Source: a virus. From it: a stretch of 36,205 bases of DNA. The stretch lies in IMG/VR virus record IMGVR_UViG_3300028608_000044, positions 1 through 36,205 of that record; one strand, 5' to 3'. The position numbers and the translations under genes were made by a program. The stretch's first letter is position 1. Each line of letters begins with the position of its first letter. Below the pieces are notes generated by a model. It ran no database searches. It was not told the DNA's origin and worked only from the letters and a program-made list of their open reading frames with translations. Below are positions 9,273 to 18,019 of this stretch, piece by piece.

Positions 9273-9980
9273 TTATGCCGCTTCTGCTTCGTCGAGGTAA
9301 TCCGAGAACAGGCCGATCAGGTTAACCATACCGATCAGTTGCTCCGAACGATAGTTCACGTCGTTCAGGCGCATGTCTTCGGACACCAGCGTATCCAGGA
9401 GACATTCCTTCAGGTGGGCTTGCGACTTACGGATAACTTCACCGTAATCCACCATCAGGAGGTAGTCACCGTTCTCAACGCGGTAGCTGTCCTTGCCGAT
9501 GTCTTTCCAGACCTTGATCGTGCCCTTCTCCAACGAGTCGCTGTCCGGGTACCACAAGTCCTGCACGAAGTCAGCGAACTTGGCTGGCTCTTTGCGGAAG
9601 TTGTTGTACTTCTGGATAGCTTCTTCGTTATCCACACCCAGGTTGTTGATCTGAGCGTAGACCGCGTTGACCTTGGCGATGATCTCTGGGAATGCCTTGT
9701 CCATGAACTCGAGAGTTTTAGGAATCGACATCAGCAGAGAAACTTCGCCCGACAACGCAGCGTTCAGGATGGTACGACCGTTGCGCTCAGGGAATTCGCT
9801 GGAGAGCTCGGTCTTGAGGCGGTTGGCTTCACCGGGCAACCAGAGATTGTCGATGATCTCGTAGGCAGCGGTGATGTCGATACCGGCTTCGAGTTTCTTC
9901 ATGATCTGGTCGCCGATGATCTTGAGCTTCATCAGCTCATCCAGCGCGTTGGCTTTAAACTCACGGAGTTCAGGAGTCAT
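9273..9980 (-). CDS. Hypothetical structural-cluster protein
   Basis: 235 residues, starting at an ATG that overlaps the preceding TGA by four bases (ATGA), so it is translationally coupled to the 505-residue internal-head-type gene. The sequence is acidic and mostly helical, with a short basic or aromatic segment near 130-150 (YNNFRKEPAKFADFVQDLWY), and ends in the acidic tail DEAEAA. No G-T-E cleavage site like those of its neighbours is evident. I do not recognise a family. Tight coupling to an internal head protein suggests a co-packaged or assembly partner. Confidence 0.6.
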   Translation of the reverse strand: MTPELREFKANALDELMKLKIIGDQIMKKLEAGIDITAAYEIIDNLWLPGEANRLKTELSSEFPERNGRTILNAALSGEVSLLMSIPKTLEFMDKAFPEIIAKVNAVYAQINNLGVDNEEAIQKYNNFRKEPAKFADFVQDLWYPDSDSLEKGTIKVWKDIGKDSYRVENGDYLLMVDYGEVIRKSQAHLKECLLDTLVSEDMRLNDVNYRSEQLIGMVNLIGLFSDYLDEAEAA

Positions 9981-11494
9981 ATCGTTCTACCCATCCCAAT
10001 GTCTTTAACAAAGTTGTTGTAAATAGTTTTGAGGTTGCCGATGTCCTTATCGATAATCTCCTGGGAAGTACCCCCGAATTTCTCCATGAAGGTTTTGGCA
10101 TCCGCGTCGTCGATGAACTCGAACTTGAGGTCCGGCGTACCGTCAGGTCCCATCATCGGATTGTGACCCTGCTGCTTGGCTTCCAAGTTCAGCTCACGCA
10201 GCTTCTGGAGATCGTCCAGCAGAGCGTGGTAGAACCACAGATAACCACGGGCATGCCAACGAACGAGGTTGTCGATCTGACGACCCACCATCGACAGCTG
10301 ACGGGTTACCAACTGGCAGAACTGGGTGTAGTTACGCACCGCCTGCGCTACCGTTTGGTATTCCGCCACGATCATTGGGGCACCATAGAAGTCACCCATG
10401 GCCTTGATCTTGTCAGCGTCGGTCTTCTCGATCGCATTACCCAGATGCTTCAGGTTTATGCCCGACATGTCGATGGAGTTATCCGCCACGTTGGTGTAGT
10501 GAGCATTCAGACCTTGGATAGTGGCCATCAGCTGAGTCGCGTTACCTTGACTGAGCTTAACCGATTCCAACTGAACCATTTGGTCCAGACGCTTACGAAC
10601 GTCAGCAAAGCCGTTGGTGAGCTCATCGTTGCTGAAGGTCACCTTGTACAGGGAAGCCAACAGTTCAGCGACCAGTGGGACCACAGTGCTGCTGGAGACG
10701 CTCAGGGTGGCCTCGGCGCAACCTTTGAGGATACGCGCTACTTCAGGGGACTGGCTGAAGTCAACATGCTCTGCTTTGTCCTTACGCACCCGAGTCTTTT
10801 GGTACTCTTCGTTGATCATGCGCTTGAATTCGTTGAAAGCCTTGACAGCTTTGTTCGAACTCTTGGTCAGCTCGGCAATAGTCTGCTGGAACAATGGGAG
10901 CGACGCACCCAAACCTTCGATCGCGTCTTTGTCGGATTCGAACTTGGTCTTCATCACGGTCAACTGACCCACGCGGTCAATACCGGCCGGAAGCGTTCCG
11001 ATGAACTTCTCCAGCTTGTAGTTGGCACCCGGGAAGCCCAGACCGTTCAAGGTTTGCTCGAACTCAGTCTTCAGGTTGTCCAGTTTGCTGTCGATCGCCT
11101 TTTCGATCCGCTCACTCTTACGGAACCCGAAGATTCCTTTAACAGTGCTGGCCACCCAGTCAATGGCCATGCGGATGTACTTGATGATGTTTTCAATGAA
11201 GGTTTGGAAGCCCTCATACACCACCGAGAAGAAACCTTCAGCACCCATCCGGGCATTAGCCTCAGAAGGAAAGGAGTCCATTTTGGTATAGGACTCGATA
11301 CCGAGGATGTTGGCCAGCTTACGGTCCAGACGGTTCAGGGAGAGGGACTCGGTGCCCTGTACCATGAAGTCGGCCTTGCCTTGTTCCGTTTCGACGTAGA
11401 ACTCATCCAGATCAACCAGTTGACCACCTTCGCCCGGCTTCCACTGACTGACTGGATCGCTCTTTTGCAGATACGCGCTCAGTGGACTACTCAT
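9977..11494 (-). CDS. Large internal head (IHP-like) protein with two protease sites
   Basis: 505 residues from the ATG at 11494, which overlaps the upstream TAG by 8 nt. An earlier start at 11527 would extend the overlap and is less likely. Residues 45-51 (VQGTESL) and 83-89 (MGAEGFF) repeat the two cleavage-type motifs of the 15-17 kb paralogs. A hydrophobic-basic helix (YIRMAIDWVASTVKGIFGFRK, split around 106-126) occupies the position of their YIKKMF-IW-FFFKK helix. The remainder (about 130-450) is long, helical and Lys/Glu/Gln-rich with coiled-coil character. Inferred role: a capsid interior or inner-body protein whose N-terminus is trimmed after Glu49 and Glu86 in maturation. Confidence 0.7.
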   Translation of the reverse strand: MSSPLSAYLQKSDPVSQWKPGEGGQLVDLDEFYVETEQGKADFMVQGTESLSLNRLDRKLANILGIESYTKMDSFPSEANARMGAEGFFSVVYEGFQTFIENIIKYIRMAIDWVASTVKGIFGFRKSERIEKAIDSKLDNLKTEFEQTLNGLGFPGANYKLEKFIGTLPAGIDRVGQLTVMKTKFESDKDAIEGLGASLPLFQQTIAELTKSSNKAVKAFNEFKRMINEEYQKTRVRKDKAEHVDFSQSPEVARILKGCAEATLSVSSSTVVPLVAELLASLYKVTFSNDELTNGFADVRKRLDQMVQLESVKLSQGNATQLMATIQGLNAHYTNVADNSIDMSGINLKHLGNAIEKTDADKIKAMGDFYGAPMIVAEYQTVAQAVRNYTQFCQLVTRQLSMVGRQIDNLVRWHARGYLWFYHALLDDLQKLRELNLEAKQQGHNPMMGPDGTPDLKFEFIDDADAKTFMEKFGGTSQEIIDKDIGNLKTIYNNFVKDIGMGRTI

Positions 11495-11930
11495 GATGAC
11501 CCACCAGTTCTTTGTAGAGGTAGGCAACCAAGTCAGTGAACAAGGTGTTGTCGGTGGCCACGAACTTGGAAGGAACAGTGTTGCCCTCGGCGTTGATGTG
11601 CTCGACGTCGAACACCACTTCGTACACGTTGGAGCTGGTCAGCGTACCGGTGCGGCACAGCTCTTTGTGCATTTCCGCCAGACGGCTCTTGGCCGACTCG
11701 AGGATGAAGCGGGCGTTGATCGGGAACACGGCGTTCCACATGTCCATCTGTTCCCAGATGGTTTCCTCGGCGTTGGTCGAGAAGTGGAAGGTGTTGTTCA
11801 TCTTGCAGTTGTACTGGATCAGAGCACGGATGAACGCTTCCTGGGTCGCCTTGGTCTGGTTGTTGTTGCAAGTGATGCCGTTGTCGATCAGGTAACTGCG
11901 AAGTGCAATAACACGCTTAAGGTGAGACAT
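11487..11930 (-). CDS. Hypothetical protein
   Basis: 147 residues from an ATG with a strong AAAGGAG ribosome binding site. The protein is small and mixed helical/strand, with an N-terminal basic segment (HLKRVIALRSYLI) and a C-terminal part that looks like a compact domain (YEVVFDVEHINAEGNTV). No recognisable motif is present. It lies 4 nt after the metallopeptidase stop and overlaps the following internal-head gene by 8 nt, so these genes form one coupled transcript. Function unknown; possibly a minor virion or assembly protein. Confidence 0.6.
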   Translation of the reverse strand: MSHLKRVIALRSYLIDNGITCNNNQTKATQEAFIRALIQYNCKMNNTFHFSTNAEETIWEQMDMWNAVFPINARFILESAKSRLAEMHKELCRTGTLTSSNVYEVVFDVEHINAEGNTVPSKFVATDNTLFTDLVAYLYKELVGHHE

Positions 11931-11934
11931 GGGA

Positions 11935-13308
11935 TTAAACTCCTTTCAGACGTTCAGCCAGAACAGTCATTTCGTTGTTGTTGAGGGCTTGAGTAAAGTG
12001 TTCGATCTCACGAAGCTTGAAGTCACTCCCTGAGAACACCCAACCCATAGCACGGTAAATAACGGTGTTGTCGTACCAGTTACGGTTCTGCTCGAGGACT
12101 TTAAGCAGGGCACTGATTTCATCAACCAGCTTGGTCTTCTGAGGACCCGGTACGTTCTTGCACTCTTTGATCTTGGCGATCAACTGACGGACCGCATCTT
12201 CCATGCGACGAGGGTCAGCGTTGTAGATGCCAGAGTAAGAAGGCGAGAAGTAGTTCAGGATAAAGGTAATCGAGCCACAGATCGCGATTACCCCGACGAC
12301 TACAGGAGCACTGATTGCGGCACCCACCAGCAGCGCGGGGATGATCGAGACGTAACCTGCCCAGAGACCGACCATGGTACTCATCAACAGGTTGCTCAGG
12401 AAGGACGACACAACCCCACGAGAGGTCAGTACACCGATAGCCGCCACGATGCCCTTGTGGCAACCCATGCGCAGCGCGTACATGTCAGCCACGACCTCTG
12501 AGGTCATGTCAGTCACACCGACGGACAGGGCGCGTTGGTTATTACGCTGGGCGACCATCTTGGTGTAGAACATCAGGAAGGATTCGTCGTTTTCCTGCTT
12601 GGCGAATTCCATCAGCTCTTCTGCTTTAGGTGTCTTGAGTCCCAGCAGAGTAGCCGAGTCTTTCAACACCACGACGCGATCTTCATCACGCTTACAGTTA
12701 CGATAAGCCGCGATAGAAGCCTGAGCAACAACGTTGTCTTTGAAAGCTGTGGCCATCATCATACAACCGCCGAACGCATGACCCATCTCGTGGCAGATAC
12801 CGCCCGCCAAGAGTTCTTCAGTCGTGCACTTCCAACGTTCGGTTTCTTTCACACCGAAGTATTCGCTGACGTTAACGTTGATACCCAGTTCCAGCGGGAT
12901 GGTAGTAAACGAACCACCCACCTTGCCCGTCTTGTAATCAATGGTGCCTTTGAAGATCTTGTCTTTGTTCTGGGTGAACCAGCGATAGATGGTCGTGTCG
13001 CTGCTGTCCAGCCAGTACTCGATACCTTTAATATTGATGACGTGACCGGGGGAGAAGTAACCGGTGTCCATGTACAGATTGTTCTGGTCCATGAAGTTTA
13101 CAACGATGTTCTCAAACCCGGTATAGTCTTTCAGAACTTTAAGCAGAGGTCCCTCAACCGTCTTCTGGAGCACCGGTACCTTGGTGGCATAGCTGAGGTG
13201 CTCTTTGAGGATGCTTACCAATGTTACGTAAAACGAATCGTTCTGGAAGTTCATAAACTCCAGACCAGCCACTTGTTCTTTGCGAACAAGGAAATCCATG
13301 TCGATCAT
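11935..13308 (-). CDS. Membrane-spanning HEMGH zinc metallopeptidase
   Basis: 457 residues from an ATG with GGAG upstream. Residues 172-181 read CHEMGHAFGG, a classic HExxH zinc-peptidase site (His173, Glu174, His177). Residues 271-275 read EVVAD, matching the ExxxD pattern that supplies the third zinc ligand in gluzincin peptidases (candidate Glu271). A hydrophobic stretch at about 305-352 can form two transmembrane helices, followed by a charged C-terminal domain. The substrate is unknown. It could be the virion envelope (peptidoglycan-linked or periplasmic protein cleavage on entry), a host membrane protein, or another phage protein. It is first in a minus-strand unit with an internal-head gene, so packaging in the virion is plausible. 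The motif is clear; the role is inference. Confidence 0.8.
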   Translation of the reverse strand: MIDMDFLVRKEQVAGLEFMNFQNDSFYVTLVSILKEHLSYATKVPVLQKTVEGPLLKVLKDYTGFENIVVNFMDQNNLYMDTGYFSPGHVINIKGIEYWLDSSDTTIYRWFTQNKDKIFKGTIDYKTGKVGGSFTTIPLELGINVNVSEYFGVKETERWKCTTEELLAGGICHEMGHAFGGCMMMATAFKDNVVAQASIAAYRNCKRDEDRVVVLKDSATLLGLKTPKAEELMEFAKQENDESFLMFYTKMVAQRNNQRALSVGVTDMTSEVVADMYALRMGCHKGIVAAIGVLTSRGVVSSFLSNLLMSTMVGLWAGYVSIIPALLVGAAISAPVVVGVIAICGSITFILNYFSPSYSGIYNADPRRMEDAVRQLIAKIKECKNVPGPQKTKLVDEISALLKVLEQNRNWYDNTVIYRAMGWVFSGSDFKLREIEHFTQALNNNEMTVLAERLKGV

Positions 13309-13388
13309 GAAAGATGCTCCAGAGTAAAAAGTGACTCAGATGGCTATCATTATAGCGTCCAAGTAGGCATAAAATGCGGAACTAGGAA

Positions 13389-15209
13389 ATGACCGAGAAC
13401 ACTTCACCAATCATCGCCAAGGTTTGTAAAAACGCCACTTACTCAGTAAGTAAGGCGTCTAGAGACGACCTGACCTCTGTTAAAATTACCAACATTCATG
13501 AAGATGGTAGTCGTAGCGATTCTTTCATCGCAATCAAGAATTACAAGCAACCGGTCTGGTTGGTAAAACCTGAGCGCCGGAAGTACGAACAACACAAAGA
13601 TTACATTGAAATGAGTGCGGTTCGGGAATACAAACTTCCACGTTGCCAGATCGCTTCAATGGTCAAGAAACAGATCTACGGATCGTTGGATTATAAGGCC
13701 AGCATTCGAGACGTTTCGAATAACCAGTTCGTGTTTGGTTTGGACCAGACTCCACCGGTTCACATTAAATATGCGTTCTTTAAGAAGTACGGGGAATACC
13801 AAGAGAAGGAACCTTACTCCGTTGCATCGTTTGACGTTGAAGCCGACATGGAATGGGAAGACGACGCTACCCGGCCGATGATCATGGCAGCGTTGACCAT
13901 GAAGGAGAAGGTGTACTTCGCAGGTGTTCGTGGCTTCTACAAGGAAGCGGATGGACGACAACCGAGTGATGAAGAGATCATTCAGCGGTTGAAGGAAGCC
14001 GAAGACAAGTATCTGGCCAAACACAAGATCGACCGTAAAGTTGCGGTGATCGTTTATGAGCTCTATGACACGCCGGGTCAAGTAGCCAAAGCCATGCTCG
14101 ACATGTTCCACTTCTGGGGTCCTGACTGGATCACCAGCTGGAACGCTGAGTACGACATGAAGGCAATGGAACGTGCGCTGGCTAACGAGGGTTATAACCT
14201 CGATGATGCTTACTGCGATCCATCGATTCCTCAAGAGTTCCGTTTCTACAAACTGGACTTGGGTCGGACTCACAAGATCAAGGAAGATGGCAGCAGTAGC
14301 CCGCTGGACCCTCAAGAGAAGTGGCCAACGGTTCGTTGCATGGCGAAATGGAAGTGGGTCGACTACATGTCCTTCTTCTGTATCAAACGTCAGCCTGTGG
14401 ACGGCAAGCAGCCTGATACGTCGCTGGAAGGTTGTGCCAAGGCAGTAGGGGTAAGCGGTAAGTTGTACACCGAAGAAGGCGCTCACTTGTTACCGGGCTC
14501 TCCTCAGTGGCACCGTTACATGCAGAAGAAGTATCCGTATCTGTATTCCAGTTATTGCATCTGTGACAACTGGGTTATTGAATACATCAACGATAAGACG
14601 AATGACTTGACACTGTCGTTGGGGATGTTGCTCAAATACTCTGAGTTCTTTAACTACGCTTCTCAGCCTAAGGTTATTTCGGACACGATTAGCTTCGTAG
14701 CTCGGGATAACGGGTTTGCGTGGGGCAGTACTCCGAGTAAGCGTGACACAAGCTTCACAGACCAGCTTCCTACCCTTAAGAACTGGATTGCCCTCCTTGA
14801 CACTGAGAAGAACGCTAGCGTTGGTTATGCGATCTTTGAGGGGCTTGCAGACGTGATCAGTCAGGGTCGTCGAATGAACGATGACATTGACGTTGAGGGT
14901 GCTTATCCTCATGGCGGTTTGGCGGGTAACGTAAGTAACCGTACCACTCAGGTCGAGACAGTGAAGATCGAGGGAGCGGACCCTAACAAGTTCCGTGAGA
15001 TTGGTGTTAACTTCGCGAGCAGTGCTGAGGCTAACGCCATTGGTTTGTGCAACTCGTTGTTTAGCTTCCCTGAGGCTGACAAGATCAAGGAAGAGTTCGA
15101 ACGTGTCATGATAGAGCAAGGTAAAGAGAAACTGCTGGAAGAAATCAAAGCCGGCAAGAGACCTCGCAAGAAGTTTACCAACAAAGAGTTCTTCAACGAA
15201 GCAGCATAA
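13389..15209 (+). CDS. Family B DNA polymerase, exonuclease part, ending after motif A
   Basis: 606 residues. The exonuclease motifs are in order: Exo I in SFDVEAD (Asp149, Glu151), Exo II in WNAEYD (Asn252, Asp256), and Exo III in YCICD (Tyr389, Asp393). Residues 499-507 (DIDVEGAYP) match polymerase motif A, with Asp501 as the metal ligand. Motifs B (KxxxNSxYG) and C (YxDTDS) are absent. The gene ends cleanly before a hairpin, so the missing palm and thumb must be encoded elsewhere, as in other phiKZ-like phages with split DNA polymerases. The reading frame has only AGGAA directly next to the ATG, so the ribosome site is weak. Role: replication and proofreading of phage DNA. Confidence 0.88.
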   Translation: MTENTSPIIAKVCKNATYSVSKASRDDLTSVKITNIHEDGSRSDSFIAIKNYKQPVWLVKPERRKYEQHKDYIEMSAVREYKLPRCQIASMVKKQIYGSLDYKASIRDVSNNQFVFGLDQTPPVHIKYAFFKKYGEYQEKEPYSVASFDVEADMEWEDDATRPMIMAALTMKEKVYFAGVRGFYKEADGRQPSDEEIIQRLKEAEDKYLAKHKIDRKVAVIVYELYDTPGQVAKAMLDMFHFWGPDWITSWNAEYDMKAMERALANEGYNLDDAYCDPSIPQEFRFYKLDLGRTHKIKEDGSSSPLDPQEKWPTVRCMAKWKWVDYMSFFCIKRQPVDGKQPDTSLEGCAKAVGVSGKLYTEEGAHLLPGSPQWHRYMQKKYPYLYSSYCICDNWVIEYINDKTNDLTLSLGMLLKYSEFFNYASQPKVISDTISFVARDNGFAWGSTPSKRDTSFTDQLPTLKNWIALLDTEKNASVGYAIFEGLADVISQGRRMNDDIDVEGAYPHGGLAGNVSNRTTQVETVKIEGADPNKFREIGVNFASSAEANAIGLCNSLFSFPEADKIKEEFERVMIEQGKEKLLEEIKAGKRPRKKFTNKEFFNEAA

Positions 15210-15218
15210 GCAGCCATA

Positions 15219-15253
15219 ACCCCTACCCCGGCCGGAAGGCTCGGGGTAGGGGT
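15219..15253. terminator. Hairpin between convergent DNA polymerase and internal-head genes
   Basis: An 11-bp arm CCCCTACCCCG (15220-15230) pairs with CGGGGTAGGGG (15242-15252), with one outer A-T pair. An inner GCC/GGC helix is closed by a GGAA tetraloop, with one bulged T. It sits 10 nt after the plus-strand stop and 14 nt before the minus-strand stop. There is no U-tract. Confidence 0.8.
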
Positions 15254-15266
15254 ACAGGTTTGTTAC

Positions 15267-16310
15267 TTAGTAGCCGAAGGACTTGTTGCCAGCCTTCAAC
15301 AGACCTTTACTGGAGCTCAGAAGCTCTTTGGAGGCGGTAACCAGCGAGCTGACCGAAGACAGCAAGCTCTTAAGCGCAGCAACGCCCGCTTTGGACTCAT
15401 CGTCCTTACCGGATTCAAGCTTACTGATTTCACCTTGAATGATGCTGCGACCACCTTCAAGCTGTTTGTAAGCAGCCTCGGTGGAGGTGATGGTCTGCGA
15501 TACGTGAGTATAGCAGTCCTTCAAGTTGGCCACGGTGCTTTCGCTCGAAGCTTTCTTGAACTTGCCCAGTACGTCGGACAGTTCGCCTTTGGCGCTCTTC
15601 AGATCGCTACCCAGTTTCTTTTCCTCAGGAGAGGCGGAAGAAGCTTGGCCTTTCTGAATGACCACATCCATCGACTTCTCGAAGTTGGTCAGAGTGCGGA
15701 TGACATCGTCAATCCGTTTCTTGACGGCCGCCGAAGAGCGCTTGTTGAGCTTCGGCAGTTCGCGACCGATGCTGAGAACAGCAGCCTTCTTCTTCGCCTG
15801 GTCACCTTTCATCGCTTCGTCAGCTTCTTTCAGGATCTGATCGAGAGCTGCTTTGTTGGTGTCAGGTTCGTGGCTCAGAGCCATGGCCACTTTGCGCATG
15901 TTGTTCAGCGCCAGAGTGGTTTCTTTCTCGTCGCTACCGCCGGACTCGACGACCTTGAGAACTTCTTCAGCCGCCTTGGCTTCTTCTTTTGCTTCAGCGG
16001 CGAGCTTTGGCGCGTCACGCTTGAAGAAGAAGTCCCAGATGTTGGTGAAGACTTTCTTGATGTAGGCGATGGCAGCTTTGAAACCGTCACCGACCTTCGA
16101 CATGAAGGCTTCCTGGCCGACCTGGTTGCGACGGATGTAACCGTTGGCCGCCAGAACCGAACCCAGGTAGACCTGAGCGTTGGTCAGGCTTTCAGTACCG
16201 GCCACTTGATCGATCGAATCGCTCATGCCTTCCAGAATGGTTTCGATGTGTTCCGGCTCTGGAATCGGAGCTTCCATTTCCAGTTCCGCTTCGCTGATAA
16301 TTTCGTCCAT
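15267..16310 (-). CDS. Internal head protein, paralog of the next upstream gene
   Basis: 347 residues from the second of two adjacent ATGs, chosen because AAGGAG lies 6 nt from it and only 3 nt from the first. Numbering from the first ATG, VAGTESL occupies 37-43 and VGQEAF 65-70, two G-x-E cleavage sites. They are followed by a hydrophobic-basic helix around 84-99 (YIKKVFTNIWDFFFKR). This order is shared with the 336-residue neighbour, so the two arose by duplication. The remaining 250 residues are Ala/Lys/Ser/Glu-rich helix. The predicted mature protein starts near residue 69. Family role from phiKZ internal head proteins: ejected or inner-body protein packed with the genome. Confidence 0.8.
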   Translation of the reverse strand: MDEIISEAELEMEAPIPEPEHIETILEGMSDSIDQVAGTESLTNAQVYLGSVLAANGYIRRNQVGQEAFMSKVGDGFKAAIAYIKKVFTNIWDFFFKRDAPKLAAEAKEEAKAAEEVLKVVESGGSDEKETTLALNNMRKVAMALSHEPDTNKAALDQILKEADEAMKGDQAKKKAAVLSIGRELPKLNKRSSAAVKKRIDDVIRTLTNFEKSMDVVIQKGQASSASPEEKKLGSDLKSAKGELSDVLGKFKKASSESTVANLKDCYTHVSQTITSTEAAYKQLEGGRSIIQGEISKLESGKDDESKAGVAALKSLLSSVSSLVTASKELLSSSKGLLKAGNKSFGY

Positions 16311-16320
16311 CATTGGCTCC

Positions 16321-17331
16321 TTAAACGCCGAACACTTTGCCGGTGGCAGTGGTCACAGATTTCATATGGGAAAGGGTACGTTTCAGCAGGCCGGAGTAAC
16401 GCGCAGCCGACTTCATGAAGAGCTGGAGAGCCTTCAGGTTGTCGTCGCCTTCCTTCTTCTGCTCGTCGCTGGCCGAAGCGTTGCCGTCCAGTTTGGACAG
16501 ACTGTCGATCATGCCTTGAACGCGCGATTCGGTACCACCGGAGGCCTCGAGTGCTTTGCTGATGATGTCGGTGTGCGACTTCAGTGCGTCGAGGGTGGTT
16601 TCGGCAGCCTTCAGGTCAGCCAGATCACGGATACCTTTCAGGGTAGTGATCAGGGACTCGGTGCCGGACACACCGCCTTTGATGCCAGCCGCCCAGGCGC
16701 TGTAGCTTGCTTCGCCGGACTTCTTGGCTTCGGCTTCAACTTCGCTGGCCAGCTTGACTTCGCCTTCCAGCGATTCGACCAGTTGGTTGATCTTCACGAC
16801 CAGAGCTTGTTGAGCTTTGGTGTTCTTCTTACCCACGTCTTTCGACAGGGTGTTCAGCTCACCGATGGAGGTCGCTTTGCTGATGTGCTCGACCAGGTCC
16901 TTGGAGTCAGAACCGGCAGCAGAGGTCAGACCGGATTTCACCTTGTCGACGCTCTCGAGATCAGCTTTCTTGTCGGCCACTGCTGCTTTAACAGCCTTGG
17001 CTTCGTCCGGGCCTTCTTTCTTGAAGAAGAAACCCCAGATGCTCTTGAACATCTTCTTGATGTATTCGATGGCCTTGGCCGCGCCTTCTTTCACGTTGGC
17101 GAAGAAACCTTCAGCACCGGCGATGGACTGGGTGTAGCTCAGGCCGCCAGAAGCGCTCAGAACGCCGTGGAGGTAAACTTGAGCAGTGGTCAGACCTTCG
17201 GTGCCGGCAACAGCGGCAACGGTGTCACCGAGGGCTTGGAACACCAGACCAACGTGGCTGGCTTCAGGTGCGACGAACTCTTCGTTCTCGTCGATGACGA
17301 TGTCGTCTTGCATTGCGTTTTCTTGACTCAT
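16321..17331 (-). CDS. Internal head protein, paralog of the adjacent downstream gene
   Basis: 336 residues from an ATG with an AAGGGA ribosome site. Residues 41-47 (VAGTEGL) and 71-77 (AGAEGFF) are the two predicted protease sites, followed at 90-105 by YIKKMFKSIWGFFFKK. The acidic N-terminus (1-40) is the likely propeptide. The C-terminal 230 residues are Ala/Lys/Glu-rich, low-complexity helix. It aligns by eye with the gene immediately downstream through the first 110 residues and more loosely after. Its start lies 11 nt after the preceding stop. Processing after Glu45 or Glu74 would yield a basic internal head protein. The motif and paralogy are seen; the virion role is inferred from phiKZ-like phages. 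Confidence 0.8.
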   Translation of the reverse strand: MSQENAMQDDIVIDENEEFVAPEASHVGLVFQALGDTVAAVAGTEGLTTAQVYLHGVLSASGGLSYTQSIAGAEGFFANVKEGAAKAIEYIKKMFKSIWGFFFKKEGPDEAKAVKAAVADKKADLESVDKVKSGLTSAAGSDSKDLVEHISKATSIGELNTLSKDVGKKNTKAQQALVVKINQLVESLEGEVKLASEVEAEAKKSGEASYSAWAAGIKGGVSGTESLITTLKGIRDLADLKAAETTLDALKSHTDIISKALEASGGTESRVQGMIDSLSKLDGNASASDEQKKEGDDNLKALQLFMKSAARYSGLLKRTLSHMKSVTTATGKVFGV

Positions 17332-17342
17332 GATGGAATCCC

Positions 17343-17957
17343 TTAAACGTTCTGGAGCTGGTTGAAATAAGTAGTGATGTTCTCGCGACCTTTCTCACTG
17401 AAACCCGCGACGAACAAGTTGACGTCAATCAGAGTGTTCAGCTTGTAACGAATGTTCCAGTTCAACGCAACGCGGGTCAAGAACGACATGTACGTGGTGT
17501 ACTTGCGGATCTTGTCTTTGTCATACGACTCGGCCAGGCCGGCGATATGACGAAGCAGTTTGCCCGAGCCGATGTCGGCGGAGTTTGCACGCAGTTGGGT
17601 CAACAGGAAGTCAGTGAAGACCACATACTTCTCGAAGTCCAACTCCAGGCTACCCAGAACGGTGTTGATGAAGCTACCCTGTTCGTTGGCCCGGGCTTCG
17701 CGGTCAGCAAAGCTTTTGGAACCAATGGCGTATTCGAAATGCTGCTCGACACGCGCGGTCAGGATATCGGTTACTGCTGTCGCCTTGGCGTTCAACAGTT
17801 TACCAATCCCGATATGATCTGGGATAACGGTACCCGGAAGCCGAGCGGCCTCCGCTTTTGCCGCAGGAGCGGTTTCAACAACCTCCACAGCGGGCGCTTC
17901 GTCCTTGGTCAATTTCTCAACCACAGGAGAAGAGTAATCCTTCTGCTCTTTGCTCAT
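17343..17957 (-). CDS. Hypothetical virion-cluster protein
   Basis: 204 residues from the ATG at 17957, selected for the AGGAAGGGG ribosome site upstream. The open frame continues back to an ATG at 18098, but that extension crosses the hairpin at 18020-18044 and the end of the previous gene. The N-terminal 45 residues are disordered, with an Ala/Glu/Pro/Val-rich stretch. The remainder is helical and aromatic (YVVFTDFLLTQLRANSADIG). No motif is recognised. It lies directly upstream of the two internal-head paralogs and may be a scaffold or packaging partner, but that is only context. Confidence 0.6.
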   Translation of the reverse strand: MSKEQKDYSSPVVEKLTKDEAPAVEVVETAPAAKAEAARLPGTVIPDHIGIGKLLNAKATAVTDILTARVEQHFEYAIGSKSFADREARANEQGSFINTVLGSLELDFEKYVVFTDFLLTQLRANSADIGSGKLLRHIAGLAESYDKDKIRKYTTYMSFLTRVALNWNIRYKLNTLIDVNLFVAGFSEKGRENITTYFNQLQNV

Positions 17958-18019
17958 GAAAGGGGCCCCTTCCTGAAAAGAAAAATAAAGTGCTACATGG
18001 GTGTACACCATAAAATACC

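Noticed and set aside
13349-13354. TATAAT on the minus strand ahead of the metallopeptidase gene
   Set aside because: It matches the bacterial -10 box, but no -35 is seen at 16-18 bp spacing, and a single hexamer in AT-rich sequence is expected by chance.
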